Shown: positions 34,854 to 43,976 of the stretch, piece by piece
Numbering within the stretch: the first letter of the stretch is position 1
Layout of the letters: each line of letters opens with the position of its first letter
From: VXOZ01 sp965220045
GTDB lineage: Bacteria > Chloroflexota > UBA11872 > VXOZ01
Direction: 5' to 3'
DNA length: 64,000 bases
Assembly (NCBI GenBank): GCA_965220045.1
Contig: OZ244803.1
Location: forward strand, 1,984,001 to 2,048,000
The notes under the pieces: generated by a model
What the model was told of the DNA's origin: nothing
Databases searched by the model: none
The model's input: the letters and a program-made list of their open reading frames with translations, nothing else
Program-made: the position numbers and the translations under genes

Positions 34854-35393
34854 ATGAAGACGAAAAACATCACCGTATCCGTAGACGAGGAGACCCATCG
34901 GCGCGCCCGCATCCGGGCGGCGGAACTGGACACCTCAGTCTCGGCGCTGGTGCGCGCACATCTGCAGGCGCTGGCGGAAGATGACTCAGCGCAGCACGGA
35001 ACCGAGGCGGATCACGAGCGCTCCGAGAACGCAATACTCGACGCAGCGCAGGACGCCGCGACCTGCCGGCACGTACAGCGATTGTATGACGAGGCACAGG
35101 GCAGGGCGGAGGCAATGGCCGGCAGCCCCATTAGCAATGTACAAGAGCTCGTGGAGATGCGGCGGCGCCTTCTCAAGAAAGTGGCGACTCACTTCGACGG
35201 ACAGGGCATAGGCATAGGTATGCCCGGTGTCGTGGATCGAGAAGAGATGTACGACCGGGGCAACGCCCGCCTTGAGGCTAGGTTGGCTGCCGCTGAGAAG
35301 CGGGGTGAAACACTGGAGGGAGAGGTTGCTGCTCTCAAGGCACGCATCGACACTACGGCTGCGGCTGAAAACGCAGCGGAACCCAGCCAGTGA
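34854..35393 (+). CDS. vapB: Ribbon-helix-helix antitoxin, unusually long (VapB-like)
   Basis: 179 residues from the ATG at 34854. Residues 1-40 (MKTKNITVSVDEETHRRARI ... VSALVRAHL) are a ribbon-helix-helix DNA-binding domain as in VapB/CopG antitoxins. Such antitoxins are usually 70-90 residues; this one has about 100 extra, mostly helical and charged, ending in a coiled-coil-like stretch (ARLEARLAAAEKRGETLEGEVAALKARI). The phrase DREEMYDRGNAR resembles the toxin-binding tail of short VapB proteins, so the extra material may be an internal expansion plus a C-terminal coil. The stop is 9 bp before vapC. It likely represses its own operon. Confidence 0.8.
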   Translation: MKTKNITVSVDEETHRRARIRAAELDTSVSALVRAHLQALAEDDSAQHGTEADHERSENAILDAAQDAATCRHVQRLYDEAQGRAEAMAGSPISNVQELVEMRRRLLKKVATHFDGQGIGIGMPGVVDREEMYDRGNARLEARLAAAEKRGETLEGEVAALKARIDTTAAAENAAEPSQ

Positions 35394-35402
35394 GCCCGGG
35401 CT

Positions 35403-35825
35403 ATGCAGTTTGTCGACACCAACGTTCTCCTGTACGCCGCTTGCGGCACACCACGGGATGCCGCAAAGCGGCGGCGCGCGTTGGCATTGCTGGCTGAGCC
35501 TGACTTGGCGCTATCAGTGCAGGTGCTCCAGGAGTTTTACCACCAGGCCACGCGACGCAATCGTGAAGGGCGGCTAACTCCAGAGCAAGCGCTGATGTTT
35601 CTAGAGCCGCTGCGCCTCTTCCCAATTCAGCACGTGACGCCCGCGCTCTTCGACCTCGCCGTGGCAATCAGCCAGCGCTTCGGGCTTTCCTACTGGGACG
35701 GAGCAATACTGGCTGCGGCCCGCATCCTCGGCTGCGATGCGGTCTATTCTGAAGACTTGAGCGACGAGCAGGACTACGTCGGTCTCCAAGTAATCAATCC
35801 TTTCCGAGAAGAAACGAACGCTTGA
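35403..35825 (+). CDS. vapC: PIN-domain toxin, VapC family
   Basis: 140 residues, the normal PIN toxin length. The four acidic PIN residues are in place: D5 (MQFVDTNVLLYA), E in VLQEFYHQ, D in SYWDGAILAAA and the late acid pair in YSEDLSDEQ. VapC toxins are magnesium-dependent ribonucleases that cut tRNA or rRNA. It is paired with the upstream RHH antitoxin and its stop overlaps the hsdR start (TGATG at 35823-35827), which couples it to the restriction subunit and may stabilise the whole locus. Confidence 0.93.
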   Translation: MQFVDTNVLLYAACGTPRDAAKRRRALALLAEPDLALSVQVLQEFYHQATRRNREGRLTPEQALMFLEPLRLFPIQHVTPALFDLAVAISQRFGLSYWDGAILAAARILGCDAVYSEDLSDEQDYVGLQVINPFREETNA

Positions 35826-38800
35826 TGACGACCGACACCACCGAACGGGGGCTGGAGAGCCTCATCTGCACGGCGCTGACGGGGAGTCCGTGCGCGCCGG
35901 AGCAGGCAGGCGCGGTGCGCGAGCGGCCCGCCGCTTACGGCGTGGGCTGGACGTGCGGCAATTCCCATGACTACGACCGCGAATTTTGCGTGGACCTGGC
36001 CCAACTGAGCGCCTTTCTCCACGCCACGCAGCCGGAGACGGCGGCAGCCCTTGATCTTGATCAGGATAGCCCAACCCGGCGCAGTTTCTTGGCGCGATTG
36101 GAAGGCGAAATTGCCAAGCGGGGCACCATTGACGTGCTGCGCAACGGCATCAAGCACCGGCAACACACCATCGATCTACTTTACGGCACCCCCACACCCG
36201 GCAACGAGACGGCCGCAGCCCTCTATCGCCAGAACCGATTCAGCGTGACGCGCCAACTCTATTACAGCCGGACCGATACGCACAATTCACTCGACCTCTG
36301 CCTCTTCATCAACGGCCTGCCGGTCGCCACGTTCGAGCTGAAGAATAGCCTCACCAAGCAGACCGTGGCCGACGCCGTATCGCAATACAAAACCGACCGC
36401 AATCCCCGTGAGAAGCTGTTCGCCTTCGGCCGCTGCCTGGTGCACTTTGCCGTAGACGACCTGAGAGTGGAATTCTGCACGCACCTTCGCGGCGACGAGT
36501 CGTGGTTCTTGCCGTTCAACAAGGGCCGGAACGACGGCGCGGGCAACCCGCCAAATCCCAATGGCCTCATGACCGACTACCTCTGGAAGGAAGTGCTGAC
36601 CCGCGAGAGCCTGACCAACATCATCGAGAACTACGCGCAGGTCGTAGAGACAAAGGACGAAAAGTCAAAGGGCAAGAAGCGTAGCCAGATCTGGCCGCGC
36701 TATCACCAGTTGGACGTGGTACGCAGCCTATTGGCCGATGCAGAGAAGTGCGGTGTCGGCAAACGCTATCTGATCCAGCACTCCGCCGGCAGCGGCAAGT
36801 CCAACTCCATCGCTTGGCTGGCGCATCAACTGATCGGACTGAAGCAAGACGACCGCATGCTCTTCGATTCGGTAGTGGTCGTCACCGACCGGCGCGTGCT
36901 CGACAAGCAGATCCGGGATACCATCAAGCAGTTCGCCCAAGTCGGCGCCATCGTCGGCGCTGCCGAAAGCTCAAGCCAGCTAAGGCAATTCATAGCAGAA
37001 GGAAAGCGCATCATCATCTCCACCGTGCAGAAGTTCCCGTTTATTCTGGACGCCATCGGCGACGAGCATCGGGGACGGCGCTTCGCCATCATCATCGATG
37101 AGGCGCACTCCGGCCAGGGCGGGGCGACATCGGCAAAGATGTCACAGGTATTAGGCGAATCCGGCGCAGAGGATGAGTACGAGACGAACGAAGACAAAAT
37201 CAATCGGCTGATGGAATCCAGGCGACTGCTACCCAACGCCAGTTATTTCGCATTTACCGCCACGCCTAAGAATAAGACGTTGGAGATTTTTGGCATGCCT
37301 GTGCCCGAAGGCGGCAAGACGAGGCACACGCCCTTTCATGTCTATTCAATGAAACAGGCCATCGAGGAAGGCTTCATCATTGACGTGCTCAAGCATTACA
37401 CGACGGTGAAGAGCTACTACCGGCTCATCAAGACGGTCGAGGATGACCCGGAATTCGACACGACTCGAGCAGCAAAGAAACTGCGGCAATACGTTGAAGA
37501 CCACCAGGAAGCCATCCGCCAAAAGGCGGAAATCATGGTAGATCACTTTCACGATCAGGTAGCCCGCCAAAAGAAGATTGGTGGGCAAGCACGGGCGATG
37601 GTGGTGACAAGCAGTATAAAACGCGCGATAACGTACTTCTTCGCAATTCGGGACTACTTAGAGGAGCGGAAGAGTCCCTATAGGGCCATCGCCGCCTTTA
37701 CAGGCGAGCATGAGCGCGAGGGTGCGCAGATTTCGGAGTCTTCACTCAATGGGTTTTCACCTAACCTAATTGCCAGCAGATTTAAAGAAGAGCCGTATCG
37801 CTTCCTAGTCTGCGCCGACAAGTTTCAGACCGGCTACGACGAACCGCTGCTCCACACGATGTACGTAGACAAGCAATTGTCAGACGTTCGAGCGGTGCAA
37901 ACGCTCTCACGCCTGAATCGGGCGCACCCGAAGAAACACGAGGCCTTTGTGTTGGACTTCGCCAATGACACCGACATCATTGAGATGGCATTTGCCGACT
38001 ACTACCGTACAACAATCCTGGCAGAAGAAACCGACCCCAACCGTCTGCATGACCTACAGGCGGCACTAGACAGCCGTCAGGTGTACGCTCCAGAACAGGT
38101 TGAGGAAATAGTCAAATTGTGTCTGTCACGTTCTCAGCGAGACCGGCTTGATCCGATATTAGACACGTGTGTCTCCCGTTATCGCGAGGAATTAGATGAA
38201 GACGGGCAGGTTGACTTCAAGAGCAAGGCCAAGGCATTTCTGCGGGCGTACGGTTTTTTATCCGCTATCCTGCCGTACAACTACGCCCCGTGGGAGAAAC
38301 TGTCCATTTTTCTGAACTTTCTCGTGCCCAAGTTGCCAGCACCAGAGGAAGACGACCTGTCAATAGGTATCCTGGAAGCAATCGACATGGACAGCTATCG
38401 GGCAGAAAAGCAGGCCATGGAGGAGATCCGGCTAGCTGATGCAGACGCGGAAATTGAACCGGTACCCACCGATGGCGGCGGACACAAGCCTGAGCAGGAG
38501 TTTGAGCAACTATCCAGCATCATCAGGGAGTTTAATGACCTATTTGGCGGTATACAATGGGAACATAGGGACAAGATCCTACACCTAGTCACTAAGGATC
38601 TACCTGACATGCTTACTCAAGACCCAGCGCTTAGGAACGCAATTGCCAACTCTGATCGGCAGAACGCGAAAATCGAGCACGATAAGACATTGGAACGCTT
38701 GATTAGAGGGCTACTGGCAGACCAAACCGAACTATACAAGCAGTTTTATGACAATGAGTCTTTTCGAAAGTGGCTAAGCGCCAAGCTCTTTGAGATCACA

Positions 38801-38836
38801 TATAAGTCCTCTGACCGCGATAATGTACAAATCTAG
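35825..38836 (+). CDS. hsdR: Type I restriction-modification system, restriction (translocase) subunit
   Basis: 1003 residues from the ATG at 35825. An N-terminal PD-(D/E)XK nuclease has LDLCLFINGLPVATFELKN (D near 157, E near 171, K near 173). The SF2 motor follows: Walker A SAGSGKSNSIAW near 322-326, DEAH box IIDEAHSGQGG near 425, motif III FTATPKNKT and later SF2 motifs (VCADKFQTGYDEPLLHTMYVDK, QTLSRLNRAHP). The C-terminal helical domain (about 800-1003) binds the M2S complex. The gene is complete, so the system could be active despite the insertions. The 3' half looks more AT-rich than the 5' half. Confidence 0.96.
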   Translation: MTTDTTERGLESLICTALTGSPCAPEQAGAVRERPAAYGVGWTCGNSHDYDREFCVDLAQLSAFLHATQPETAAALDLDQDSPTRRSFLARLEGEIAKRGTIDVLRNGIKHRQHTIDLLYGTPTPGNETAAALYRQNRFSVTRQLYYSRTDTHNSLDLCLFINGLPVATFELKNSLTKQTVADAVSQYKTDRNPREKLFAFGRCLVHFAVDDLRVEFCTHLRGDESWFLPFNKGRNDGAGNPPNPNGLMTDYLWKEVLTRESLTNIIENYAQVVETKDEKSKGKKRSQIWPRYHQLDVVRSLLADAEKCGVGKRYLIQHSAGSGKSNSIAWLAHQLIGLKQDDRMLFDSVVVVTDRRVLDKQIRDTIKQFAQVGAIVGAAESSSQLRQFIAEGKRIIISTVQKFPFILDAIGDEHRGRRFAIIIDEAHSGQGGATSAKMSQVLGESGAEDEYETNEDKINRLMESRRLLPNASYFAFTATPKNKTLEIFGMPVPEGGKTRHTPFHVYSMKQAIEEGFIIDVLKHYTTVKSYYRLIKTVEDDPEFDTTRAAKKLRQYVEDHQEAIRQKAEIMVDHFHDQVARQKKIGGQARAMVVTSSIKRAITYFFAIRDYLEERKSPYRAIAAFTGEHEREGAQISESSLNGFSPNLIASRFKEEPYRFLVCADKFQTGYDEPLLHTMYVDKQLSDVRAVQTLSRLNRAHPKKHEAFVLDFANDTDIIEMAFADYYRTTILAEETDPNRLHDLQAALDSRQVYAPEQVEEIVKLCLSRSQRDRLDPILDTCVSRYREELDEDGQVDFKSKAKAFLRAYGFLSAILPYNYAPWEKLSIFLNFLVPKLPAPEEDDLSIGILEAIDMDSYRAEKQAMEEIRLADADAEIEPVPTDGGGHKPEQEFEQLSSIIREFNDLFGGIQWEHRDKILHLVTKDLPDMLTQDPALRNAIANSDRQNAKIEHDKTLERLIRGLLADQTELYKQFYDNESFRKWLSAKLFEITYKSSDRDNVQI

Positions 38837-38909
38837 ACCGCAACTGGCATACAATGGGGACAGAGAATTGTTTGAATCTCAAGAGCGGAGTCCCAGAGCA
38901 GATAAACTG

Positions 38910-40064
38910 ATGAAATCTACACGAGGAATCGCATTTCCTACTCTCATTGGCATTCTGGCGCTCCTGGTTTTGGTAGCAAATTGCCAGACTGCGCCGGGCC
39001 CAGCCGACGGGACGTTGGAAATCCCCTCCGGGCGGGAGCCGAATGCTTCGGTGAGCGGGACGGTGACGTATCGGGAGCGGATTGCGCTGACGCCGGGGGC
39101 GAGGCTGGTGGTGGAGTTGCGGGACGTGTCCTTGCAGGACGCGGCGGCGCCGTTGATCGCGCGGCAGACTATTGAAAACCCCGGTCAGGTGCCGATTGAG
39201 TTCAAGGTGGAGTACAGCCGCGCGGACATCAACTCCCGGAACACCTATGCGATCCAGGCCGAGATCATCGAATCCGACGGACGGCTCGCCTTCATCAACG
39301 ATACGGCCTATGACGTCATCACCCGCGGCAACCCCAGTAGGGTGGATATGCTCCTGGTGCTCGTGGAGCCGCCGCCCGACCAGGTGGAGGAAGGGCAGGA
39401 CTGGCGCACGTGGGTGGAAGCGCCGGTGCCGGTTGTGTGGGCAAACCTGATCCCAAACGAGGCGGAGCACTACCTTCGGATTGCGTATTACCAGTCCACC
39501 ATCGAGGGCTGCGCCCGCCCCGGCAACGAGGAACTACGGGTTGAGGGTTTCGACATCATTGCCCGGGTCACTTTGATGCAACCGCCGCCGACGTCGTGGG
39601 CCATACCGTGCCACGAGGAGGTGGTGGAACTCGACTCCATCCTGCCCATCAACGCGCAGCTCCGGCCTGAGCAGACGTACCGGGTAATCGTCAATGATCG
39701 GATTGTGACCACGCTGTCGTTCCCCAGACCTGACTTTCCCGCTTCCGAGCTCAGGGAATCTCCAATCGAGCGCGCGGAACTTGAAACCATTGACGGCACG
39801 CCGACCGCATACCAACTGCGCGTGATTTCCGGCATGCCCAGCGGCAGTTGCTCGCATTTCAACGGTTACGAGATCCGGCGGGACAATGCGAATACCATAG
39901 ACGTGCGCGTCACCCACCATTACGTCGTAGCAGAAGGCATCGCTTGCACCACCGACTTTCCCATCATCGAAACCGTAGTCCCGCTCGGCTCCGACTTCGA
40001 GCAAGGTGTGGAATACACCGTGAGCGTGAACGGGGAGCATGGACAGTCGTTCGTCGCGCGCTAG
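38910..40064 (+). CDS. YbaY/YscW-like lipoprotein with duplicated C-terminal domain
   Basis: 384 residues from the ATG at 38910. The signal peptide ends in a lipobox LVANC with Cys25. Residues about 40-155 match the YbaY/YscW beta-sandwich (SGTVTYRERIALTPGARLVVELRDVSL ... YAIQAEIIE). The rest appears to be two repeats of about 100 residues, each ending in similar strands (LRPEQTYRVIVNDR; FEQGVEYTVSVNGE) and carrying two Cys. The lipoprotein would face the periplasm or cell surface. Its function is unknown; YbaY-like domains often accompany secreted or envelope-stress proteins. It starts 73 bp after hsdR but is probably not part of the restriction system. Confidence 0.8.
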   Translation: MKSTRGIAFPTLIGILALLVLVANCQTAPGPADGTLEIPSGREPNASVSGTVTYRERIALTPGARLVVELRDVSLQDAAAPLIARQTIENPGQVPIEFKVEYSRADINSRNTYAIQAEIIESDGRLAFINDTAYDVITRGNPSRVDMLLVLVEPPPDQVEEGQDWRTWVEAPVPVVWANLIPNEAEHYLRIAYYQSTIEGCARPGNEELRVEGFDIIARVTLMQPPPTSWAIPCHEEVVELDSILPINAQLRPEQTYRVIVNDRIVTTLSFPRPDFPASELRESPIERAELETIDGTPTAYQLRVISGMPSGSCSHFNGYEIRRDNANTIDVRVTHHYVVAEGIACTTDFPIIETVVPLGSDFEQGVEYTVSVNGEHGQSFVAR

Positions 40065-40451
40065 CGTACGTACGTGCAATCGCGAGGCTCTCTTTTGGAA
40101 TTGGGATGTAAGGCACGCGGGTCGTTGTGCCGTTCTTAATCCATTCCACAACAGTACGTCGCGATAGAGAGAGCGCAATTCCGCAGGGCAGAGCGGCGAC
40201 TCAAGGCGTACCGGCGGGGCGAGCCCTCTCTACGTGCAGGCAAGACTAATGGGGCACGAGCACGTATAATCAAGCAAGACTGCATTATCCCACTCTCGCA
40301 GGTCACACGCGCTCTGAGCACTCGAAACCAACTCGCTCACCCAGCCACCGCTATGAGACACGTGTGCATCTAATTCGCTTCACCCTTCATGCAATCAGTG
40401 TAGTGAATGCACTAATACGGCACGCCCCGCAGGCGGGGCAAAGGAGGCAAC
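40065..40451. other. Intergenic region with RBS-adjacent hairpin
   Basis: No gene is visible. At its end GCCCCG (40424-40429) pairs with CGGGGC (40434-40439), and the hairpin directly abuts the Shine-Dalgarno AAGGAGG of the scramblase-like gene. It might limit or standardise ribosome access. Confidence 0.45.
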
Positions 40452-41042
40452 ATGGTTGATCTCACCCAGCACCCGGAACTCTACGTGCGCCAGGAAATCG
40501 AGCACCTGGAAGTCTTTACGGGTCTCGAGTCCCAGAACCGCTACAGCGTGAGAACGCCCGGCGGCGAGCAACTCCTCTACGCCTTCGAAGAATCGGGCCT
40601 GCTGGGGCGCAACGTCCTCAGCTCGCACAGGCCCTTGACCATCCACGTTGTCGACAGGAACAACACGGAAGTCATCAACGCCAGCCGGAGCTTCTTCTGG
40701 TTCCTCTCTCATTTGCACGTCAGCGATGGTACGGGGCAGCGCATTGGCTCGATGCAGCGGCGGTTCTCGCTTCTGACGCGCAAATTCGACCTGATGGACG
40801 CAACCGGCAGCGTAGTCGCGGAGATGCGCGGTCCGATCTTCCGGCCCTTCACCTTCATGGTCTACCGGCAGGGACAGGAAATCGGCCGCGTGACGAAGCA
40901 ATGGAGCGGCCTCGGCCGGGAGGCCTTCACCGACGCCGACACATTCAAGGTGGAAGTGGACACCAGCCGGACGGATCAGGACTTTTCACTGCTCATGCTG
41001 GCAAGCGCGATTTCGATAGATCTCGACTTTTTTGAAAAGTAA
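40452..41042 (+). CDS. LURP-one/phospholipid scramblase-related protein
   Basis: 196 residues, no signal peptide or membrane helix. Beta-rich repeats such as HLEVFTGLESQNRYSVRTPGGEQLLYAFEES, RKFDLMDATGSVVAEMRGPIF, FMVYRQGQEIGRVTKQW and DTFKVEV match the scramblase/LURP-one beta-barrel fold, which in bacteria is widespread but poorly understood. A strong Shine-Dalgarno AAAGGAGG lies 6 nt before the ATG. Lipid scrambling has not been shown for bacterial members; binding of a hydrophobic ligand is a reasonable guess. Confidence 0.85.
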   Translation: MVDLTQHPELYVRQEIEHLEVFTGLESQNRYSVRTPGGEQLLYAFEESGLLGRNVLSSHRPLTIHVVDRNNTEVINASRSFFWFLSHLHVSDGTGQRIGSMQRRFSLLTRKFDLMDATGSVVAEMRGPIFRPFTFMVYRQGQEIGRVTKQWSGLGREAFTDADTFKVEVDTSRTDQDFSLLMLASAISIDLDFFEK

Positions 41043-41324
41043 GGGGTGCTGTCCCAGGTTGGCAGCCAGGAGACTGATCGGTTGAAGCAAATTCGCCGAA
41101 GGGGGCAATTCGGCTTTCAACAAAAACAATACTCTACCACAATTTTCAGTTTTGATAGGCGAGTGTGCCTTAGTTGTATATTCAACACCCAAATCCAATG
41201 ACGAGTGGGGCAATCAACCCGAATGAGCACTGTTTGTACGCCGACAAGGCAAGTCTAAAAATCGGAGTAACAGCGCGGTTTCATCCTAGGCTAGACTTGG
41301 AGCAAATACCAGTGTGAGGGTGAT

Positions 41325-41894
41325 GTGAATTCACTATCAAACGAAATCTACTACGAGGGACCAACGGTCTTTACATCCGGGAGACTTGCCAAGGAAACGG
41401 ACTTGCTTTGCTACAGAGAAGCACTCTACTTTACACCTACGGCAAACCTACCCCAAGACATGGTAGGCAAAGGAAAGCTTGAAGTAAACTTGCCTATCCC
41501 TTTCCCTACTCTCTTCGAGTGGGAATCAAACCTAGCATGCCGTGTACCACGGCTGTGGGTAGATTTAATTCAAAGAGCAACTGGAAAACTGCGCTGGACC
41601 CCTATGGTTCCAGCGAAAGTAACTCTGATCAGATTCGATAGCTGCGTGCTAAGCACGCTGAATGTCAATGGAGCAAAGGCTTTGATTGATGCCCTTAAGC
41701 TGCAAACAACAGGGCGACGGGATCGTAGAATGCTCTATTATTTTGGAGCCATTCGTGACGACAATCCCGATGATTTGAAGACTCTAAAGATTGAGCAAAG
41801 ACTCATTTCAGAACCGTCCAAAGCATATACTCAAATTGTAGTCGAACTGGCATCAAAATATGATCGACCTGGAATGACCATTAGTTTGCCATGA
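41325..41894 (+). CDS. Hypothetical protein in an AT-rich patch
   Basis: 189 residues from the GTG at 41325, preceded by GAGGGTGAT. The composition is protein-like (LPIPFPTLFEWESNLACRVPRLWVDLIQR; SEPSKAYTQIVVELASKYDRPGMTISLP), and codon use is clearly more AT-rich than its neighbours, suggesting recent transfer. I recognise no family, no membrane helix and no catalytic motif. It stands alone between the scramblase-like gene and a gene-free AT-rich stretch. Confidence 0.6.
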   Translation: MNSLSNEIYYEGPTVFTSGRLAKETDLLCYREALYFTPTANLPQDMVGKGKLEVNLPIPFPTLFEWESNLACRVPRLWVDLIQRATGKLRWTPMVPAKVTLIRFDSCVLSTLNVNGAKALIDALKLQTTGRRDRRMLYYFGAIRDDNPDDLKTLKIEQRLISEPSKAYTQIVVELASKYDRPGMTISLP

Positions 41895-42435
41895 AGAGTC
41901 GATCACCAACGATTCTACGTAAATCATGTCAGCAGGTCTTGGGACAGATACTTACTTTGGCCTGCTGAATTCTTTCCATAAAGGCCGGTGGAAGAGCCAC
42001 TGCAAGAGTATTGAAAGACCGCAAACACTTAATTTTGGCAATCAAGCTATGGCGACGCGGATTAGCTAGCGAGTGCGGTATGGGGCAAACTGGCTCTTGT
42101 ACCCTCAACTAGAGTGTATCGGACTGCCTATGTAAGTAAAGAGATTTGGATCCCGCAGAATACGGAACTGCTGGCCCTCTCTAACTTGGCCGCCGAAGTT
42201 TCCCGATTTTCAGCTATTGCAAACCCAGAATTGCACTACCTCGACACTTTTGACTCTATCCTTGCCTATATACCGTCACGTGCCCATGTCAAGACACGTT
42301 AGTGGACATTCGCGTCTTAGCCCAAGTTAGTGGAGGCGCCTTGGTAATCGAACCCCCCCACCGCCAAGCACTTGTAGCGCTCGGCACATTCCGCTCGGAA
42401 GGCGTTGTAAATGCAGCATCAAGGACGGAATCAGA
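41895..42435. other. AT-rich interval without a supported gene
   Basis: 540 bp with low GC and only short frames (one of 62 codons from a GTG at 42114). It may be residual DNA from the same transfer that brought the hypothetical gene at 41325. Confidence 0.45.
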
Positions 42436-43257
42436 CTATGTCTTCGTGCCCATACACTCGCCAAAGGCCAGGGCTGCCATGCCGCCGGGTGTATCCTTCC
42501 ATTCCTCGAGGTCAGTGCGCCACTCATCGAATTGCTCACGCGTGGCCAGACCAAACTTCGTTGCCGCGTCCACTACCTCCGGGGCGTGGAACCAATCCAG
42601 AACGAACTGGTAGAAGAAACCAACATCCTGTGGCGTGCCGAACGAGTCATAGGATGCGCTGGCCCGCGTATCGCTGAATCCAGCCTGGACAAAGTGCCCC
42701 CTCAGCTCCTTCCCTATCTCGGGGTGCCCGCCATTGCCCGCGAGCAAGCGTGCGAACGTGTTCCATGCAGGCCGCGTCTTCTCTTCTCCCGGTTCAAAAA
42801 ACGACGATGAGACGATGAGTTCACGGCTGAAAATGAGGCCACCCGGTTTCAAGACCCGCTTGGCTTCTTTCAACGCTGCTGCAGTATCCGGCACGTGCGT
42901 GAGAACCGTGTGGCAGAAGGCAACGTCGAAGTAGTCGTCGTCAAATGGTAGATCGGTCACGTCCCCCACGTGGAAGGTCGCGTTGGCATGACCGCCGGCC
43001 TCGGCGGCCGAGCGGGCAATGGCAATCTGGGATTCTTCCATGTCGACGCCATGAAACACACCGGGCTCGACCGCTTTGGCAAGACCGACTGAAATTGTCC
43101 CCGGACCACAGCCAAAGTCCAGGAGCCGCTGGCCGGTCTTGAGGTGGGGAAGCAGCCGCGCCGCGTTGGTTTGGGCGCTCCGTCTATCGAGCATTTGCAA
43201 GAATTCTTCCCCATAGCCCATGGTGTAGGAAGATTCCGCCTGAGTCTGATCGGACAT
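42436..43257 (-). CDS. SAM-dependent methyltransferase
   Basis: 273 residues from the ATG at 43257, with AAAGGAG 8 nt upstream. Class I methyltransferase motifs: RLLDFGCGPGTISVGLA (motif I), GVDMEESQIAIAR (acidic loop), DVTDLPFDDDYFDVAFCHTVLTHV (motifs II-III) and KRVLKPGGLIFSRE (post-I strand). It is of the UbiE/COQ5-like Methyltransf_11 type, with a C-terminal helical cap. The substrate is unknown. It is transcribed opposite to its neighbours. Confidence 0.9.
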   Translation of the reverse strand: MSDQTQAESSYTMGYGEEFLQMLDRRSAQTNAARLLPHLKTGQRLLDFGCGPGTISVGLAKAVEPGVFHGVDMEESQIAIARSAAEAGGHANATFHVGDVTDLPFDDDYFDVAFCHTVLTHVPDTAAALKEAKRVLKPGGLIFSRELIVSSSFFEPGEEKTRPAWNTFARLLAGNGGHPEIGKELRGHFVQAGFSDTRASASYDSFGTPQDVGFFYQFVLDWFHAPEVVDAATKFGLATREQFDEWRTDLEEWKDTPGGMAALAFGECMGTKT

Positions 43258-43541
43258 TGCGCATACTCCTTTGGTGCCGACTCCCAAGTGTGCAACGCTG
43301 CACCGCGATTGGAATTGGGTGCTCCCATTCTATGTGACGGCATGTATGGTGTCCATGCACGTCAGCGGCATCTTCAGCGGTCGCCCCCAACCGCGACAGT
43401 CACATTTGCGGTAGACTGAATCTAAGGGGCAAGAAGCACGTTTGCCCAACCTGCGAAACGCAACGTCGCCCCAACCAGCCGATCACAACCCGTGCAGGCA
43501 GACGCTTTGCGGGCGCAGAGTTCAGTAGATAGGAGTAATTC

Positions 43542-43976
43542 ATGCCACTCAACGTGTATCTGACATTTGAAGACAACTGCCGCGAAGCCTTCGACTTCTA
43601 CCGCTCAGTCTTTGGCGGCGAGTATCAGATCGTGCAGACTTTCGCCGACGGTCCGGCTGACATGGGAGTACCCGAGTCTGATGGAGACAGGATCATGCAT
43701 GCGACGCTGTCGTTCGGCGATAGCATCCTGATGGGCAGTGACACGCCTTCGAATTTTCCCCAGGCGCTCACTCCCGGCAACAATGTTTCCCTCTCCTATA
43801 CGCCCGCGAGCAGAGAGGAAGCCGACGAATTGTTCGCCAAACTCTCCGAAGGCGGGACCGTGAACATGCCGCTGGCAGAGATGTTCTGGGGCGCGTATTT
43901 CGGGGCATGCACCGACAAGTTCGGCATCCACTGGCAGTTGAATTACGAGATGTCCGAGGAGAAAGGGTCGGATTAG
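43542..43976 (+). CDS. VOC-family protein (PhnB-like)
   Basis: 144 residues. The repeated beta-alpha-beta-beta-beta fold of vicinal oxygen chelate proteins is clear: LTFEDNCREAFDFYRSVFGGEY, MHATLSFGDSILMGSD, NVSLSYTPASREEADELFAKLSEGG, FWGAYFGACTDKFGIHWQLNYE. Most PhnB-like members lack a complete metal site and their role is unknown. GATAGGAG precedes the ATG. It has no operon partner. Confidence 0.88.
   Translation: MPLNVYLTFEDNCREAFDFYRSVFGGEYQIVQTFADGPADMGVPESDGDRIMHATLSFGDSILMGSDTPSNFPQALTPGNNVSLSYTPASREEADELFAKLSEGGTVNMPLAEMFWGAYFGACTDKFGIHWQLNYEMSEEKGSD

Noticed and set aside
26678..38836. Reading the island as BREX, DISARM or Druantia
   Set aside because: No PglZ, BrxC/L, DrmA/B or DruE-like proteins are present; the genes fit type I R-M plus separate modules.
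42114..42302. 62-codon frame from a GTG in the AT-rich patch
   Set aside because: Protein-like composition but no ribosome-binding site or family; may be a fragment, too weak to call.
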